64,000 nt of DNA from Devosia algicola (GCF_028816455.1 NZ_CP118246.1:2990501-3054500), one strand, 5' to 3'; shown: positions 39,837 through 49,384, numbered from the stretch's first letter. Translations and numbers: made by a program. Notes: generated by a model not told the origin, from the letters alone.

Positions 39837-41930
39837 TTATAGTCCGACCGGTCCATCCGATCCCGGCGCGCCCGGCAGGGTGTCGGGGAACAACTCGTAG
39901 TCCTGCTGCTTGTCCGCAGCCACATACATCCGCTCGCGGAAAATGCTGTCCACGTCCCAGTTGAACAGGAAGATTGGCAGGCCCGCAGCCACGTTGGAAA
40001 ACCTCTTGTTCAGGATGTGGCCACCCGAATATTGGGTAAGGCCGATTGCATAGAGGTTTTCGGTATAGAGCTGCTGATATGTCTTCATCAGAGCGATCCG
40101 CTCGATTGGATCATTGGTCGCGATGAAGCCGTCCACCACATCCGCCAATTCCTGCTCGAATGGCAAAAGGTCAAGCTCATCGTCTGTGCCAACCCTGTGT
40201 TGCAGGGCAACCCTTGGGCCTGTTGGGGCAAGTTCGGCAGTATTTTGCACAACCGACACCAGAGATGAGCCATTGCGGTTGATCACCCAGTCAAAGTCAC
40301 CGGCGTTCCTTGCCGCCTGCAATTGATTGTCGGCCATATAGCGGCCAATGATCTTAATGCCAATCTGCTCCATCTGAGCAATCACCGCGTCGGCGAGGCT
40401 GCGATCTGTTGCAAAGTCGGTGTTGGCGAGCAAGGTGATCTGGACGTCCTGTCCACCCACGCCTTCGGCGTCGGCAGGGAAGTTTACAAACCCGTTGCCA
40501 TCCGTATCAATTAGCCCGGCTTGCTCAAGGAGCGTTTTGGCACCTTCAGCAGAATATGGATAGTAAACCGTTGAAGCGGCATCATAATAGGTTGTTCCAG
40601 CATAGAGACCGCCAGGATAAATGGCCGTGAACGGCCCTTTCACCAATGAGTCGCCAATGGCTTCGCGGTTGAGCCCGTATGAAATCGCTTTGCGGAAATC
40701 AATGTTCCGGTTCAATTCACGAACCGCCTGAGCGCGATCATCGGGCTGTCCCCAGCCATTTGCCGATAGGTTCGGATAAAGCGAATAACCAATGGTTCGC
40801 GCACCAAATGTGACGGTCGCCGGCGCATCCGGTTCGGCGGCGCGTTTGAGAACTTCAACGAAGTTTTCAGGCTGCTCGAGATTGGAAATATCGGCAGTGC
40901 CTGCGATGGCCTGCACGTCACGATCCGCCCATGTCGATAGCTTGTAGTGAATTTCCGAGAAGTAGGGCAGTTGATTGCCGGCCTCGTCTACCTTCCAATA
41001 ATAGGGATTGCGCCGCATGACGATGATATCGTCGGGCCGATATTCGACCGGCACCCATGCGCCCATTACCGGGTAGTTCATATATTCGGGTGGAAAGGCG
41101 TTCTTGAAGTCCTCATAGGTGTTGTCCGGGTTATATTTCGGATGCTCCGGCTTCAGCAGATGGGCCGGACCCGGACAAAAGTCGCCATAGGCCATCTGAT
41201 ACAGCACTTGCTTGGGAAACGGTGTCTTGAACGTCCAAAGCACCGTGTTGTCGTCAACTTTTTCCAGGGTAGTGCCAGCGCCAAAAGTTTCCTGGGTCGT
41301 ACCAGTTACGGGCGTCAGGTTGGGATCAAGAATATTGTCTTCCCAGTAAAACATGACGTCGTCGGCATTGAATGGTGCGCCGTCGGACCATTTGGCGCCT
41401 TCAATCAAGTGCATTGTGAGTTGCAGTCCGTCGTCGGACCACTCCCAGCTTTGTGCCAGATTGGGCAGTGGCTCAAGTTCCTCGGCACGCACCTGAAACA
41501 GCGGGCCCGTACGAGTCAGACATTCGAACATGCCGATGTCGATGCCGCCCCAGCCTTGCGACTGGCCAGCCTGAAAGTTCCATCCCTCCGGGCGCGCGCC
41601 CACAACATGCCGCATGACATCGCCATAGACGCCAATGCCGTCTGGCATGGCAGCGGTTTTGAATACTAGGGGCTCATTGGGTAACCGGTCCTTGACTGGT
41701 GGTAACTCACCCTTGGCGACCATCGCGGCGACAAAATCCGGTTCATGGTACTCAGGCAAGGCTTCATAGTCGTACAGGTCTTTGGCACCCAGAAAATTTG
41801 GAAAGGCCTGTGCGTCGAAGCGGGGTGGATCTGGTGGTGTAGTAGGTGCCGGCACGGTTTGCGCGAGCGCACTGGTGCACACGCCACACATCAAGCCTAC
41901 AATCGCAATTCGTAGCCTATCGCTGGACAT
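39837..41930 (-). CDS. Long family-5 extracellular solute-binding protein (AgpA-like)
   Basis: 697 residues, well above the 500-550 of DppA. A signal peptide ends ...STSALA-QT, followed by a Pro-rich linker (TVPAPTTPPDPPRF). The SBP_bac_5 signature region WEWSDDGLQLTMHLIEGAKWSDGAPFNADDV is at about 165-195. The size and gene order resemble AgpA, the alpha-galactoside-binding protein of Sinorhizobium, from memory. It probably binds an oligosaccharide handled by the GH4 enzyme. The conserved operator lies 38-61 bp upstream. Confidence 0.85.
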   Translation of the reverse strand: MSSDRLRIAIVGLMCGVCTSALAQTVPAPTTPPDPPRFDAQAFPNFLGAKDLYDYEALPEYHEPDFVAAMVAKGELPPVKDRLPNEPLVFKTAAMPDGIGVYGDVMRHVVGARPEGWNFQAGQSQGWGGIDIGMFECLTRTGPLFQVRAEELEPLPNLAQSWEWSDDGLQLTMHLIEGAKWSDGAPFNADDVMFYWEDNILDPNLTPVTGTTQETFGAGTTLEKVDDNTVLWTFKTPFPKQVLYQMAYGDFCPGPAHLLKPEHPKYNPDNTYEDFKNAFPPEYMNYPVMGAWVPVEYRPDDIIVMRRNPYYWKVDEAGNQLPYFSEIHYKLSTWADRDVQAIAGTADISNLEQPENFVEVLKRAAEPDAPATVTFGARTIGYSLYPNLSANGWGQPDDRAQAVRELNRNIDFRKAISYGLNREAIGDSLVKGPFTAIYPGGLYAGTTYYDAASTVYYPYSAEGAKTLLEQAGLIDTDGNGFVNFPADAEGVGGQDVQITLLANTDFATDRSLADAVIAQMEQIGIKIIGRYMADNQLQAARNAGDFDWVINRNGSSLVSVVQNTAELAPTGPRVALQHRVGTDDELDLLPFEQELADVVDGFIATNDPIERIALMKTYQQLYTENLYAIGLTQYSGGHILNKRFSNVAAGLPIFLFNWDVDSIFRERMYVAADKQQDYELFPDTLPGAPGSDGPVGL

Positions 41931-41967
41931 TTCGCCTTCCCTCCCAAAATTTCCAATTCCTTAACTT

Positions 41968-41991
41968 GCATTAATGGGATAAATAGGTCAA
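41968..41991. promoter_or_regulatory. 24-bp conserved operator copy 2 (binding-protein operon promoter)
   Basis: Identical to 36750-36773 except one base (TTA versus TTT in the left flank). It lies 38-61 bp upstream of the SBP start in the same orientation as copy 1 relative to its minus-strand gene. TTGACC on the minus strand could be the -35 box. Confidence 0.8.
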
Positions 41992-42261
41992 TAGAAAAGT
42001 CGGAGTATATCTGCTGGTCAATTTGTGTTGTCTCGTTGGCAGGCGGGGTGGGTAAAAACCCCTCGCGGGAACGCCGCCGAAAATGATCACTGCCTGCTAA
42101 AATCAGGATGTTTGGCCACCTGACATATTGCGTTCTGACTTATGGGCCAGGCACCTATACCATAACAGTTGGCGGTCTAATGGCTATGACGGGTTACGCG
42201 TGCCCCTCGACGGCCCTTGAGGAAATCAAGGTCTGCACCGGTGTCGGCGCCACCGACATGA
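41992..42261. other. Non-coding stretch between the ABC operon promoter and the dehydratase gene
   Basis: About 270 bp without a supported gene. It includes GC-rich stretches and the start of a spurious plus-strand frame (42108-42503) that is antisense to the dehydratase. CGGTG and CACCG at 42239-42255 could make a weak hairpin downstream of the dehydratase stop, without a T tract. Confidence 0.4.
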
Positions 42262-43935
42262 TCAATATAGAGCCTTGGCGTAGCCGCTTGCTGCCTGCGG
42301 CGGCTGCGGCACATGACGTCGCAATCGCTCTTCAACCTCCGCGTCAGAGACGTCTAGATGTATGCGCCGGTTTGCGACATCCACTTCAATCATGTCGTCA
42401 TCGCGCACAATTGCCAAGGGACCAAGCATGGCGGCTTCCGGAGAGGCATGCAACAAAACCGTTCCATAGGCAGTGCCGGACATGCGCGCGTCGGAAATCC
42501 TGACCATATCGGTTACACCTTTGCGCAATATTTTTGGTGGCAGTCCCATATTCCCAACCTCGGCCATGCCGGGGTACCCCTTGGGGCCACAATTTTTCAA
42601 CACCAATATGCAGTTCTCGTCGACATCGAGCGCTTCATCATCGATGCGATTTCTATAGTCCTCGATCGTCTCAAAAGTTACTGCCCGACCCCGATGTTGC
42701 ATCAGTGCCGGGGTCGCCGCAGACGGTTTGATGATCACGCCGCCCGGCGCCAAATTGCCCTTCAACACCGCGATGCCGCCATTCTGGGTCAGGGCCCTGG
42801 CGGGCGACAGGATGACATCGTCGTTCCAGTTTCTAGCTGTCGAAATATCCTCGCCGATACTTCGCCCCGAGACCGTGATCGCGTCGCTGTATAGGTGGCC
42901 AATGTCGGCCAATTGCTTGAGAACAACAGGCAGACCGCCAGCGTAAAAGAACTCTTCCATCAGATACTTGCCGCTTGGCCGAAGGTTCACAATGGTCGGA
43001 ACGCCGTTGCCGACCTTGTCCCAATCGTCAAGGGTCAGCTCGACGCCAATTCTACCCGCCAGCGCCAGCAGGTGGATCACCGCATTCGTACTCCCACCAA
43101 TTGCAGCGTTGGTCTTGATGGCATTTTCGAACGCTCGGCGTGTCAAAATATGGGACGGTTTGAGATCATCCTTGACCATGTCGACAATACGGCGTCCGGT
43201 TATCTGGGCCATGACCCTGCGTCGGGCGTCGACTGCTGGAATTGCGGCATTGCCACTAAGCGTCATGCCAAGTGTTTCGGCCATGCTGGCCATCGAACTT
43301 GCCGTGCCCATTGTGTTGCAATGCCCCGGCGAGCGTGCGTGGCCTTGCTCGGTTTCGATAAAGTCATCCAGCGACATTTCTCCGGACCGCACCATTTCCG
43401 AAAAACGCCAGACATCGCTGCCCGAAGCCAGATCCTCGCCTCTGAACTTGCCATTCAACATTGGTCCGCCGGTGACCATTATCGTGGGAATATCAACGCT
43501 CGCCGCACCCATGAGCAGGGCAGGAGTTGTCTTGTCACAGCCCGCGAGGAGCACAACCCCGTCCATGGGATTGCCTCGAATGGCTTCCTCCACATCCATT
43601 GAAACCAGATTTCGAAACAGCATGGCAGTCGGACGCAGCATGCTTTCGCCGGTCGAAAAAACCGGAAACTCGAACGGCACTCCACCTGCCTCATAAACGC
43701 CTCGCTTTACCCGTTCGGCGATATCGCGCAAATGGCCGTTGCACGGGGTAAACTCGGACCAGGTATTGCAGATGCCGATAATCGGTCGACCGTCCAGAGC
43801 GTCATCTGGCAAACCTTGGTTTTTGGCCCATGACCGGTGGATGTAGGTGTGCTTGTCACCTTTCTCAAACCAATCTTGTGAGCGCAGCCTGCGCGGCCAA
43901 TTTGCTTTTGAAAAACTCAATGCGCCTACACCCAT
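42262..43935 (-). CDS. IlvD/Edd-family sugar-acid dehydratase
   Basis: 557 residues. FeS-cluster cysteines appear in TPCNGH, LAGCDKTTPALLM and SPGHCNTMGTAS; GGSTNAVIHL and the C-terminal SDARMSGTAYGTVLLH are also typical. The subgroup resembles arabonate/galactonate/xylonate dehydratases rather than biosynthetic IlvD, because it starts with SQDWFEKGDKHTYIHRSW. It would remove water from an aldonate to a 2-keto-3-deoxy acid. It overlaps the SDR stop by 10 bp. Confidence 0.87.
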   Translation of the reverse strand: MGVGALSFSKANWPRRLRSQDWFEKGDKHTYIHRSWAKNQGLPDDALDGRPIIGICNTWSEFTPCNGHLRDIAERVKRGVYEAGGVPFEFPVFSTGESMLRPTAMLFRNLVSMDVEEAIRGNPMDGVVLLAGCDKTTPALLMGAASVDIPTIMVTGGPMLNGKFRGEDLASGSDVWRFSEMVRSGEMSLDDFIETEQGHARSPGHCNTMGTASSMASMAETLGMTLSGNAAIPAVDARRRVMAQITGRRIVDMVKDDLKPSHILTRRAFENAIKTNAAIGGSTNAVIHLLALAGRIGVELTLDDWDKVGNGVPTIVNLRPSGKYLMEEFFYAGGLPVVLKQLADIGHLYSDAITVSGRSIGEDISTARNWNDDVILSPARALTQNGGIAVLKGNLAPGGVIIKPSAATPALMQHRGRAVTFETIEDYRNRIDDEALDVDENCILVLKNCGPKGYPGMAEVGNMGLPPKILRKGVTDMVRISDARMSGTAYGTVLLHASPEAAMLGPLAIVRDDDMIEVDVANRRIHLDVSDAEVEERLRRHVPQPPQAASGYAKALY

Positions 43936-44690
43936 CCGCCATCAACGATAAAATTCTGGGCCGAGCACATTTTCGCCTCATCAGATGCGAGGAACAATGC
44001 CATGGCGGCAATGTCCTCGGGCAAAACGTGGCCGACCAGACATTGGCTTTTGTCAATCAGTTGCTCTGCTTCAGCATCGACCCATAGCGTTTTTTGCCGC
44101 TCGGTCATCACCCATCCAGGCACCAGCGTATTAACCCGGATGCCATGCTTGCCCAGGTCCCGTGCCAATGTTCGGGTCAATCCGTGCAACCCCGCCTTGC
44201 AGGCTGCGTAAATCGGCAGGTTCCCCGACGCCATCATCCAACTGACTGACCCGAAATTTACAATTGACCCGCCACCCATTTCGATCATGCTCGGCGCCAC
44301 CGCTTGGGCCGCGAACATTGCGTGGCCAAGGTTGACCGCGATGGCGCGTTCGTAAGTTTGTTGCGTCAACTCGTCCAATCGCATGCGCTGATCGTTGGCG
44401 GCATTGTTTAGCAATATCTGGCAGGGTCCATGAGCGCGCGCGAAATGCATGATCGCGTCATGGTAAGCTGCAAAGTCCGTTATATCGCACGCTTGAAACT
44501 CTGCCTTGGCGCCGTTGGCCGCCAGCTCAGCGGCCAACGCCGAACCCCGTTGGGCGTCGATATCGACAAATCCAACCCGCGCTTTTTGGGCGCAAAAGCC
44601 GCGAACCAGTGCCGCCCCGATGCCGGTTGATCCACCGGAAATGACAACTGCGACATCTTTCAGACTTTCATAGTGTGTGTTCAGCATCAT
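43926..44690 (-). CDS. SDR-family sugar dehydrogenase (galactose/rhamnose 1-dehydrogenase-like)
   Basis: 254 residues. The NAD-binding SGGSTGIG is at 18-25, NNAAND at about 91, and the catalytic Tyr-Lys pair in PIYAACKAG. NNAANDQRMRLDELT resembles the NNAANDDRH motif of galactose and rhamnose 1-dehydrogenases. It would oxidise the aldose to its lactone for the dehydratase. First gene of a two-gene unit with the dehydratase; an inverted repeat related to the GH4 operator lies 125 bp upstream. Confidence 0.82.
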   Translation of the reverse strand: MMLNTHYESLKDVAVVISGGSTGIGAALVRGFCAQKARVGFVDIDAQRGSALAAELAANGAKAEFQACDITDFAAYHDAIMHFARAHGPCQILLNNAANDQRMRLDELTQQTYERAIAVNLGHAMFAAQAVAPSMIEMGGGSIVNFGSVSWMMASGNLPIYAACKAGLHGLTRTLARDLGKHGIRVNTLVPGWVMTERQKTLWVDAEAEQLIDKSQCLVGHVLPEDIAAMALFLASDEAKMCSAQNFIVDGGWV

Positions 44691-44814
44691 CGACCCCCGC
44701 CATACGGGTTGAGCCAGACTCGCCCCTCATTGCGCTCCCCTCGTCATGGGTCCCAGTGAAGCCACGCATTGATGTTCTCGATCATGTTCAACAACAATTG
44801 TGTCAGTCTGGTAA

Positions 44815-44840
44815 TATTTATCCTATTTGTGTGATAAATA
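44815..44840. promoter_or_regulatory. Inverted repeat related to the 24-bp operator, upstream of the SDR gene
   Basis: TATTTATC (44815-44822), a 10-bp spacer and GATAAATA (44833-44840) form a perfect 8-bp inverted repeat. The half site GATAAATA also occurs in both 24-bp operator copies. It could be a third site for the FadR-type regulator. The rest of the 335-bp gap (44691-45025) has no supported gene. Confidence 0.55.
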
Positions 44841-45025
44841 AAACTATTATGAACGCCATTGACTTGGCAAGTGAAATTTGCCGCCGGTCAGAAAAATGCC
44901 TGTTCCGTTCCCTATTGTTTGGCTCACACGGGACAGTGGCGGCCCCAACGCCGCAGCTGTTATGTGGTCACATTGGATGTGATGATGATTGCAATGTTCT
45001 GATGCCGGAAGGAGGACTTTGTGCA

Positions 45026-45404
45026 ATGAGCAGGAATAACGAGCCTAGTCAGTGCCTATCTCAAGGACAAGAACGACGGGGCAATATCACTGTTCAACGA
45101 ATTTCGCGACGCTGCGCTTGCCGCCGGTACAGAGGTGGAAGAGAAAGTCTCCAAAACCATGGTTGCATGGAAGGGCAAACGCACATTTGCGACAGCCTAT
45201 GTGAAAGGAAAATACCTGGAATGCACCGTGGATCTGCTGCACGCGATCGAGCACAAACATCTCAAGGCCTCGTTCCCCACGACCAAGAAGGTGGTCACCA
45301 ACCGTTTCACGTTGGAACCGGGCGAAACGGTGGATGAGCAGATGACAGCCTGGCTGAAGGAAGGCTTTGAAGATGTGGGACCTGGGACCGGTTCCAAATC
45401 GTAG
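45026..45404 (+). CDS. DUF5655-type protein (frameshift at 45041-45046)
   Basis: 125 residues after repair. GGAGG is 11 bp before the ATG, MSRNNE reads in one frame and LVSAYLKDKNDGAISLFNEF in the next; removing one C from GAGCCT joins them. The body has VSKTMVAWKGKRTFATAYV and the tail TNRFTLEPGETVDEQMTAWLKEGFEDV, resembling DUF5655. The family is small, cytoplasmic and of unknown function. It stands alone between two catabolic clusters. Confidence 0.7.
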
Positions 45405-45601
45405 TTTTCTTGGCAACCCCAAACCGGAGCCGTTGCAGCATTTTCTCTTGCGTCCAACGACCAGGTTGGCAGCGGGCGCAATAGTGTGGGTTGAGATATC
45501 CCAGCACACGTGAATCAGTCGCGCGTCGGGTTCAATATTGTCCAGCATCGAAATCTTGGCCACCGGCACGGTGAGGCGGCTGTCTCGCCGCGATGGTGAT
45601 G

Positions 45602-45640
45602 TTGACAGTTTGACTCACTGATATTTTGTAATATATTACA
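45602..45640 (+). promoter_or_regulatory. Promoter and 14-bp palindromic operator of the tctCBA operon
   Basis: TTGACT (45610-45615) and TATATT (45632-45637) with a 16-bp spacer make a plausible sigma-70 promoter, and TTGACA at 45602 is an alternative -35. The perfect palindrome TGTAATATATTACA (45627-45640) overlaps the -10 box, as expected of a repressor site. The GntR gene at the end of the operon is the likely partner. Confidence 0.65.
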
Positions 45641-45664
45641 CCATATCACCAAGGGAGATATTTT

Positions 45665-46627
45665 ATGAGGAAACTTGCTATTGCCCTGCTGACTGTGGCC
45701 GGCCTTGCCGCCACGGCACCCGCCCATGCCCAGGATGGCTGGCCCCAGCGACCCATCACCATCATCGCACCCGCTGGCGCCGGCGGTGGCACCGACGCCG
45801 TCGCGCGCCTACTCGCTAATGGCCTTCAGGAGGAACTCGGGCAACCCGTTAATGTGGTCAATCAGGGCCAGGGTGGCGGCGTCGTCGGGTTTACGACCAT
45901 CACCGGCGCCGATCCTGACGGCTACACACTCGGGTTGATATACAATTTCGCGCACTACCAGCCCCTTGAACTCGGCGACTTCAACGCGGCGGATTTAACG
46001 CCCATTGCCCAGGTGAATTTTGATCCGGCTGGCTTCCAGGTACCAACGGATTCGCCATGGACGAACATTTCGGCCGCGCTTGACGACATCAAGGCCGATC
46101 CGGGCAAATACAACATTGCGTGCGGTGGCGGATGCGGCGGTTCGTGGCCGATTGCCCTGGCGACGCTGCTAAAGGAAAAGGGCGTTGATCTCTCGGCGGT
46201 GCATATGATTTCAGGCACCGGTGCCGCAGCGGCGCTGCAGGAAATGGTGGCTGGCGGCTTTGACGTCGTACCCTGTTCAGTGCCCGAGGCTGGCTCGCTC
46301 ATCGAGGCTGGTCTTGTGCGCAGCCTCGCCGTGTTCGGCGGCGAGCGGCTCAAGGCCTTCCCTGACATTCCAACCCTTGCTGAAGAAACCGGCATGAACC
46401 TCGAACTCGGTGCCTGGAGAGGCGTCGTAGCTCCCGCTGGACTTCCTGACGACATCGCCCAGAAACTGGAAGCCGCCGTGAAAACGGTTTACGAAAGCGA
46501 CAGCTTCCAGGAAGCCATGGTCAATCGTGGTTTTGGTTTGCGCTGGAGAAATGCCGCAGACTTTGGCGATTTCATGCAGTCCGAGGAAGTCAGCGTTCGC
46601 CCCCTCGTCAAGGATCTCGGCCTCTAG
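45665..46627 (+). CDS. tctC: Tripartite tricarboxylate transporter substrate-binding protein TctC
   Basis: 320 residues. A signal peptide ends APAHAQ. WPQRPITIIAPAGAGGGTDAVARLLA is the Bug/TctC N-terminal signature, and the family's ligand loop NVVNQGQGGGVVGFTTI follows. GCGGSWP and KAFPDIPTLAEETG are also standard. It captures carboxylates or sugar acids in the periplasm. GGGAGATATTTT precedes the start. An attenuator hairpin separates it from tctB, consistent with excess binding protein. Confidence 0.92.
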   Translation: MRKLAIALLTVAGLAATAPAHAQDGWPQRPITIIAPAGAGGGTDAVARLLANGLQEELGQPVNVVNQGQGGGVVGFTTITGADPDGYTLGLIYNFAHYQPLELGDFNAADLTPIAQVNFDPAGFQVPTDSPWTNISAALDDIKADPGKYNIACGGGCGGSWPIALATLLKEKGVDLSAVHMISGTGAAAALQEMVAGGFDVVPCSVPEAGSLIEAGLVRSLAVFGGERLKAFPDIPTLAEETGMNLELGAWRGVVAPAGLPDDIAQKLEAAVKTVYESDSFQEAMVNRGFGLRWRNAADFGDFMQSEEVSVRPLVKDLGL

Positions 46628-46648
46628 GTCGCTCTTGGCATAAATGTA

Positions 46649-46681
46649 CCCGGTCGGCGTTTTTGTCGGCCGGGCGTTTTT
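46649..46681 (+). terminator. Attenuator-type hairpin between tctC and tctB
   Basis: CCCGGTCG (46649-46656) and CGGCCGGG (46667-46674) pair over eight bases with one G-T, with a 10-nt loop and TTTTT at 46677-46681. The tctB Shine-Dalgarno lies directly after it, so read-through must occur; partial termination would lower membrane-subunit levels. Confidence 0.75.
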
Positions 46682-46694
46682 GGGGAGGGCTCTT

Positions 46695-47201
46695 TTGACC
46701 CATCGTTCCGACCTGTTTACCGGCGGCTTTTTTGTTGCGCTCGGACTGTTTCTGATCGCATTTGCCCTCCCCATGCGCCCGCCCGCGCATGTGCCTTATG
46801 GACCGGGCTTCTTCCCGGCCATCGTTGGCGCACTTATGATTTCAATTGGCCTTCTGGTCGCTTGGCAGAGTAGACACGGATCAGCGGACGACGCAGGCGG
46901 CGTAGTTATTCGGGATGAGGTTATCCCTCGAAAGGAGCGCGCGGGGCCACGTCTCGCGATTGCCGCGTTCGTGCTGACCCCGGTCGCCTTCGTTATGCTG
47001 GTTCCGTTTCTTGGATTTCTTATCGCCATGCCGCTCATTATGGGGACGCTAATTGGTCTGTTGCGCGGGCGATGGGTGTCCTCGTTCATCGTCGCGATCA
47101 TTGTAACCTTGCTGTTGCAAACCATGTTTCAGGAGGTCATGCGGGTGCCCCTGCCTTGGGGGCTACTGGAGCCATGGTCAGGGGTGCTGACATGGATGTA
47201 A
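46695..47201 (+). CDS. tctB: Tripartite tricarboxylate transporter small membrane subunit TctB
   Basis: 168 residues with a TTG start; GGGGAGGG is 5 bp upstream and the N-terminus reads (M)THRSDLFTGGFFVALGLFL. Four membrane helices are evident and VPYGPGFFPAIVGALM is the TctB signature near residue 45. It joins TctA in the membrane. The stop overlaps the tctA ATG by 10 bp. An upstream ATG at 46644 would run through the hairpin and is less likely. Confidence 0.87.
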   Translation: MTHRSDLFTGGFFVALGLFLIAFALPMRPPAHVPYGPGFFPAIVGALMISIGLLVAWQSRHGSADDAGGVVIRDEVIPRKERAGPRLAIAAFVLTPVAFVMLVPFLGFLIAMPLIMGTLIGLLRGRWVSSFIVAIIVTLLLQTMFQEVMRVPLPWGLLEPWSGVLTWM

Positions 47202-48695
47202 TAATCAAGGCGCTGGGTCTCCTTGCTGATCCGACAGTCATCTTGGGTATGATGGCCGCCGCCATTTACGGACTCTTTGTCGGATCGGTACCCGGTCTGT
47301 CCGCCACTATGGCTGTCGCGCTCGTCATTCCTATTACGTTTTTTCTCGATCCGGTGCCGGCTCTTGCCATCGTCATGAGTCTGTCTGCAATGGCGATTTT
47401 CGCCGGTGATATTCCGGGTGCCCTCTTGCGCATTCCCGGTACCCCTGCCTCGGCCGCCTACGCCGATGAGGCGTTCAAGATGACCAAGAAGGGTGAAGGG
47501 GCACGGGCGCTTGGCATCGGGTTGATTTGTTCGGCATTTGGCGGCGTTGTCGGGTCGCTCGTATTGTTGTTCGCGGCCCCGTCCATGGCCCGTATAGCGC
47601 TTCAGTTTTCCAGCTACGAGAAATTCTGGCTCGCGTGCCTGGGCCTGACCGCTGCCGTAGCCGTCAGCCAGGGACGATGGTCCAAGGGCGCATTGTCGCT
47701 GTTGTTCGGACTGGCGGTGGCCCAGATCGGGCTTGACCCGGTTTCGGGGCAGCTCCGTTTTACCTTTGGCATTCCCTCCCTGTCAGGTGGCTTCAGCTTT
47801 GTGCCGGTGCTTATCGGCTTCTTTGCGGTGCCTGAGCCTCATTCGCTATGCGGCTGGTGACTCCCCGGCGCCTCCGGTAGCCAAATCAAGAGTTGCAGAC
47901 CTGTTCTCCGGGGTCGGCCGCGAACTGATGCGCTTAAAATGGGGGATCGGGCGCGGTGCCGTTATCGGAACAATAGTAGGTGCGATTCCCGGCGCTGGTG
48001 CGGACATCGCAGCCTATGTTTCATATGCGATATCGCGCAGGATTTCGAAGAACCGCGACAAGTTCGGCACGGGCATTCCCGACGGGATCGCGACTGCCTC
48101 AGCATCGAACAATGCCTCAATCGGTGGTGCGCTCGTACCGGCCACAGTCTTCGGCATTCCCGGCGACAGCCTGACAGCGGTCATCATCGGCGTGCTCTTC
48201 CTCAAGGGCCTCAATCCCGGACCAACGGTGTTTCTGGTTCATCCCGAATTGATTACCGCTGTATTTTTGGCATTTCTCATCGCCAACATCATGATTGTAC
48301 CGTTCGGCTTTGCCGCCATCTATTCCTTCCAATACGTCCTGCGTATTCAGCGGGCTATCCTTATGCCCTGCATTCTCGCCTTTTGCATGGTGGGCGCTTT
48401 TGCTGTTGAGAATACAATGTTCGCAGTAGGCACAATGCTGGGAATGGGGGTTTTTGCCTACATCTTTGAAGAACGCGGCTATCCGCTGGCCCCGGCCATT
48501 CTCGGTCTGGTCATTGGCCCCATGCTCGAATCGACCTTCCTGCAGTCGCTGGAGCGCGGGCGCGGTAACTATATTGCCTTTTTGGAGCGACCCGTGGCGG
48601 CTGGACTTGCGACGTTGACGATTTGTCTTTGGCTTGTCCCACTTGCGCTGGCACTGCTGCGCTGGTGGGGACGCAGGCGCGAGGTGTCACGTTGA
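47192..48695 (+). CDS. tctA: Tripartite tricarboxylate transporter large subunit TctA (frameshift at 47834-47839)
   Basis: 500 residues after repair, the usual TctA length. GLFVGSVPGLSATMAVALVIPITF and LLRIPGTPASAAYADEAFKMTKKG are typical, as are the later GIPDGIATASASNNASIGGALVP and GIPGDSLTAVI motifs. The two halves join when one C is removed from GAGCCT, giving VPELIRYAAGD. It is the transport channel, driven by the membrane potential or protons. Confidence 0.9.
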
Positions 48696-48709
48696 TCAAG
48701 GGAAGTGCA

Positions 48710-49384
48710 ATGTCAGCGACCGGCACCGAAAGTCTTGCCGAATCCGCCTACCGTCTGATCGAAGAAGAAATCGTCATGCTCAGATTGGCCCCGGGGGCGA
48801 TGACGACAGAGCAACGCATGTGCGAACATCTGGGCCTCGGGCGCACACCCGTGCGTGAAGCATTGCTGAGGCTTGCCGGTGGGTTCCTGGTCACCATCAT
48901 GAATCGGCGGGGCGTCTACATCCGTCCGATAGAAGTCGAATACGCCTTGATGACCGTTGACGTACGCCGCTCCGTTGAACGGTTGCTCGTACAGCGAGCC
49001 ACCCGCTACGCCGATGACTTCGAACGGCGCCGATTTTATGCCATGGCCGACCGCATTGAAGAAACGGCCAACAAGGCTGATATTATTGGCTTCATGCGTG
49101 CCGACGACGAATTGAACCGGCTCGTTGGCAAGGCGGCGCGTCACGATGTGGCAGCGCGCACGGTTGCGCCGCTGCACTGTGTCAATCGCCGACTGGGTTA
49201 TCTTTATGCTGGAGATGAAGGCAAGGGACTTTCCTACACCGGCAAGGAACATGCACACATGATGCGCGCCATCGCCGATGGTGATCAGGCAGCAAGCGAG
49301 CGCGCGCTAGACAATCTGCTCGACGCAACGGTCACCATAGCCCATGCCATTGGTGAACTCAGCGAAGAAAGAGCGCTCTCATGA
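48710..49384 (+). CDS. GntR-family regulator (FadR-type, FCD domain) of the tct operon
   Basis: 224 residues. The winged helix covers residues 1-75 (RMCEHLGLGRTPVREALLRLA); LAGGFLVTIMNRRGVYI is slightly unusual where LAREGLV is commoner. The helical FCD domain follows (DVRRSVERLLVQRATRY, DDELNRLVGKAARHDVAA, RALDNLLDATVTIAHA). AAGGGAAG precedes the start. It is transcribed with tctCBA and its stop overlaps the next start (ATGA), so it probably autoregulates the operon through the palindrome at 45627. Confidence 0.85.
   Translation: MSATGTESLAESAYRLIEEEIVMLRLAPGAMTTEQRMCEHLGLGRTPVREALLRLAGGFLVTIMNRRGVYIRPIEVEYALMTVDVRRSVERLLVQRATRYADDFERRRFYAMADRIEETANKADIIGFMRADDELNRLVGKAARHDVAARTVAPLHCVNRRLGYLYAGDEGKGLSYTGKEHAHMMRAIADGDQAASERALDNLLDATVTIAHAIGELSEERALS

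Noticed and set aside
42108..42503. Plus-strand open frame of 131 codons
   Set aside because: It is mostly antisense to the dehydratase gene and has no recognisable features beyond chance openness in GC-rich sequence.
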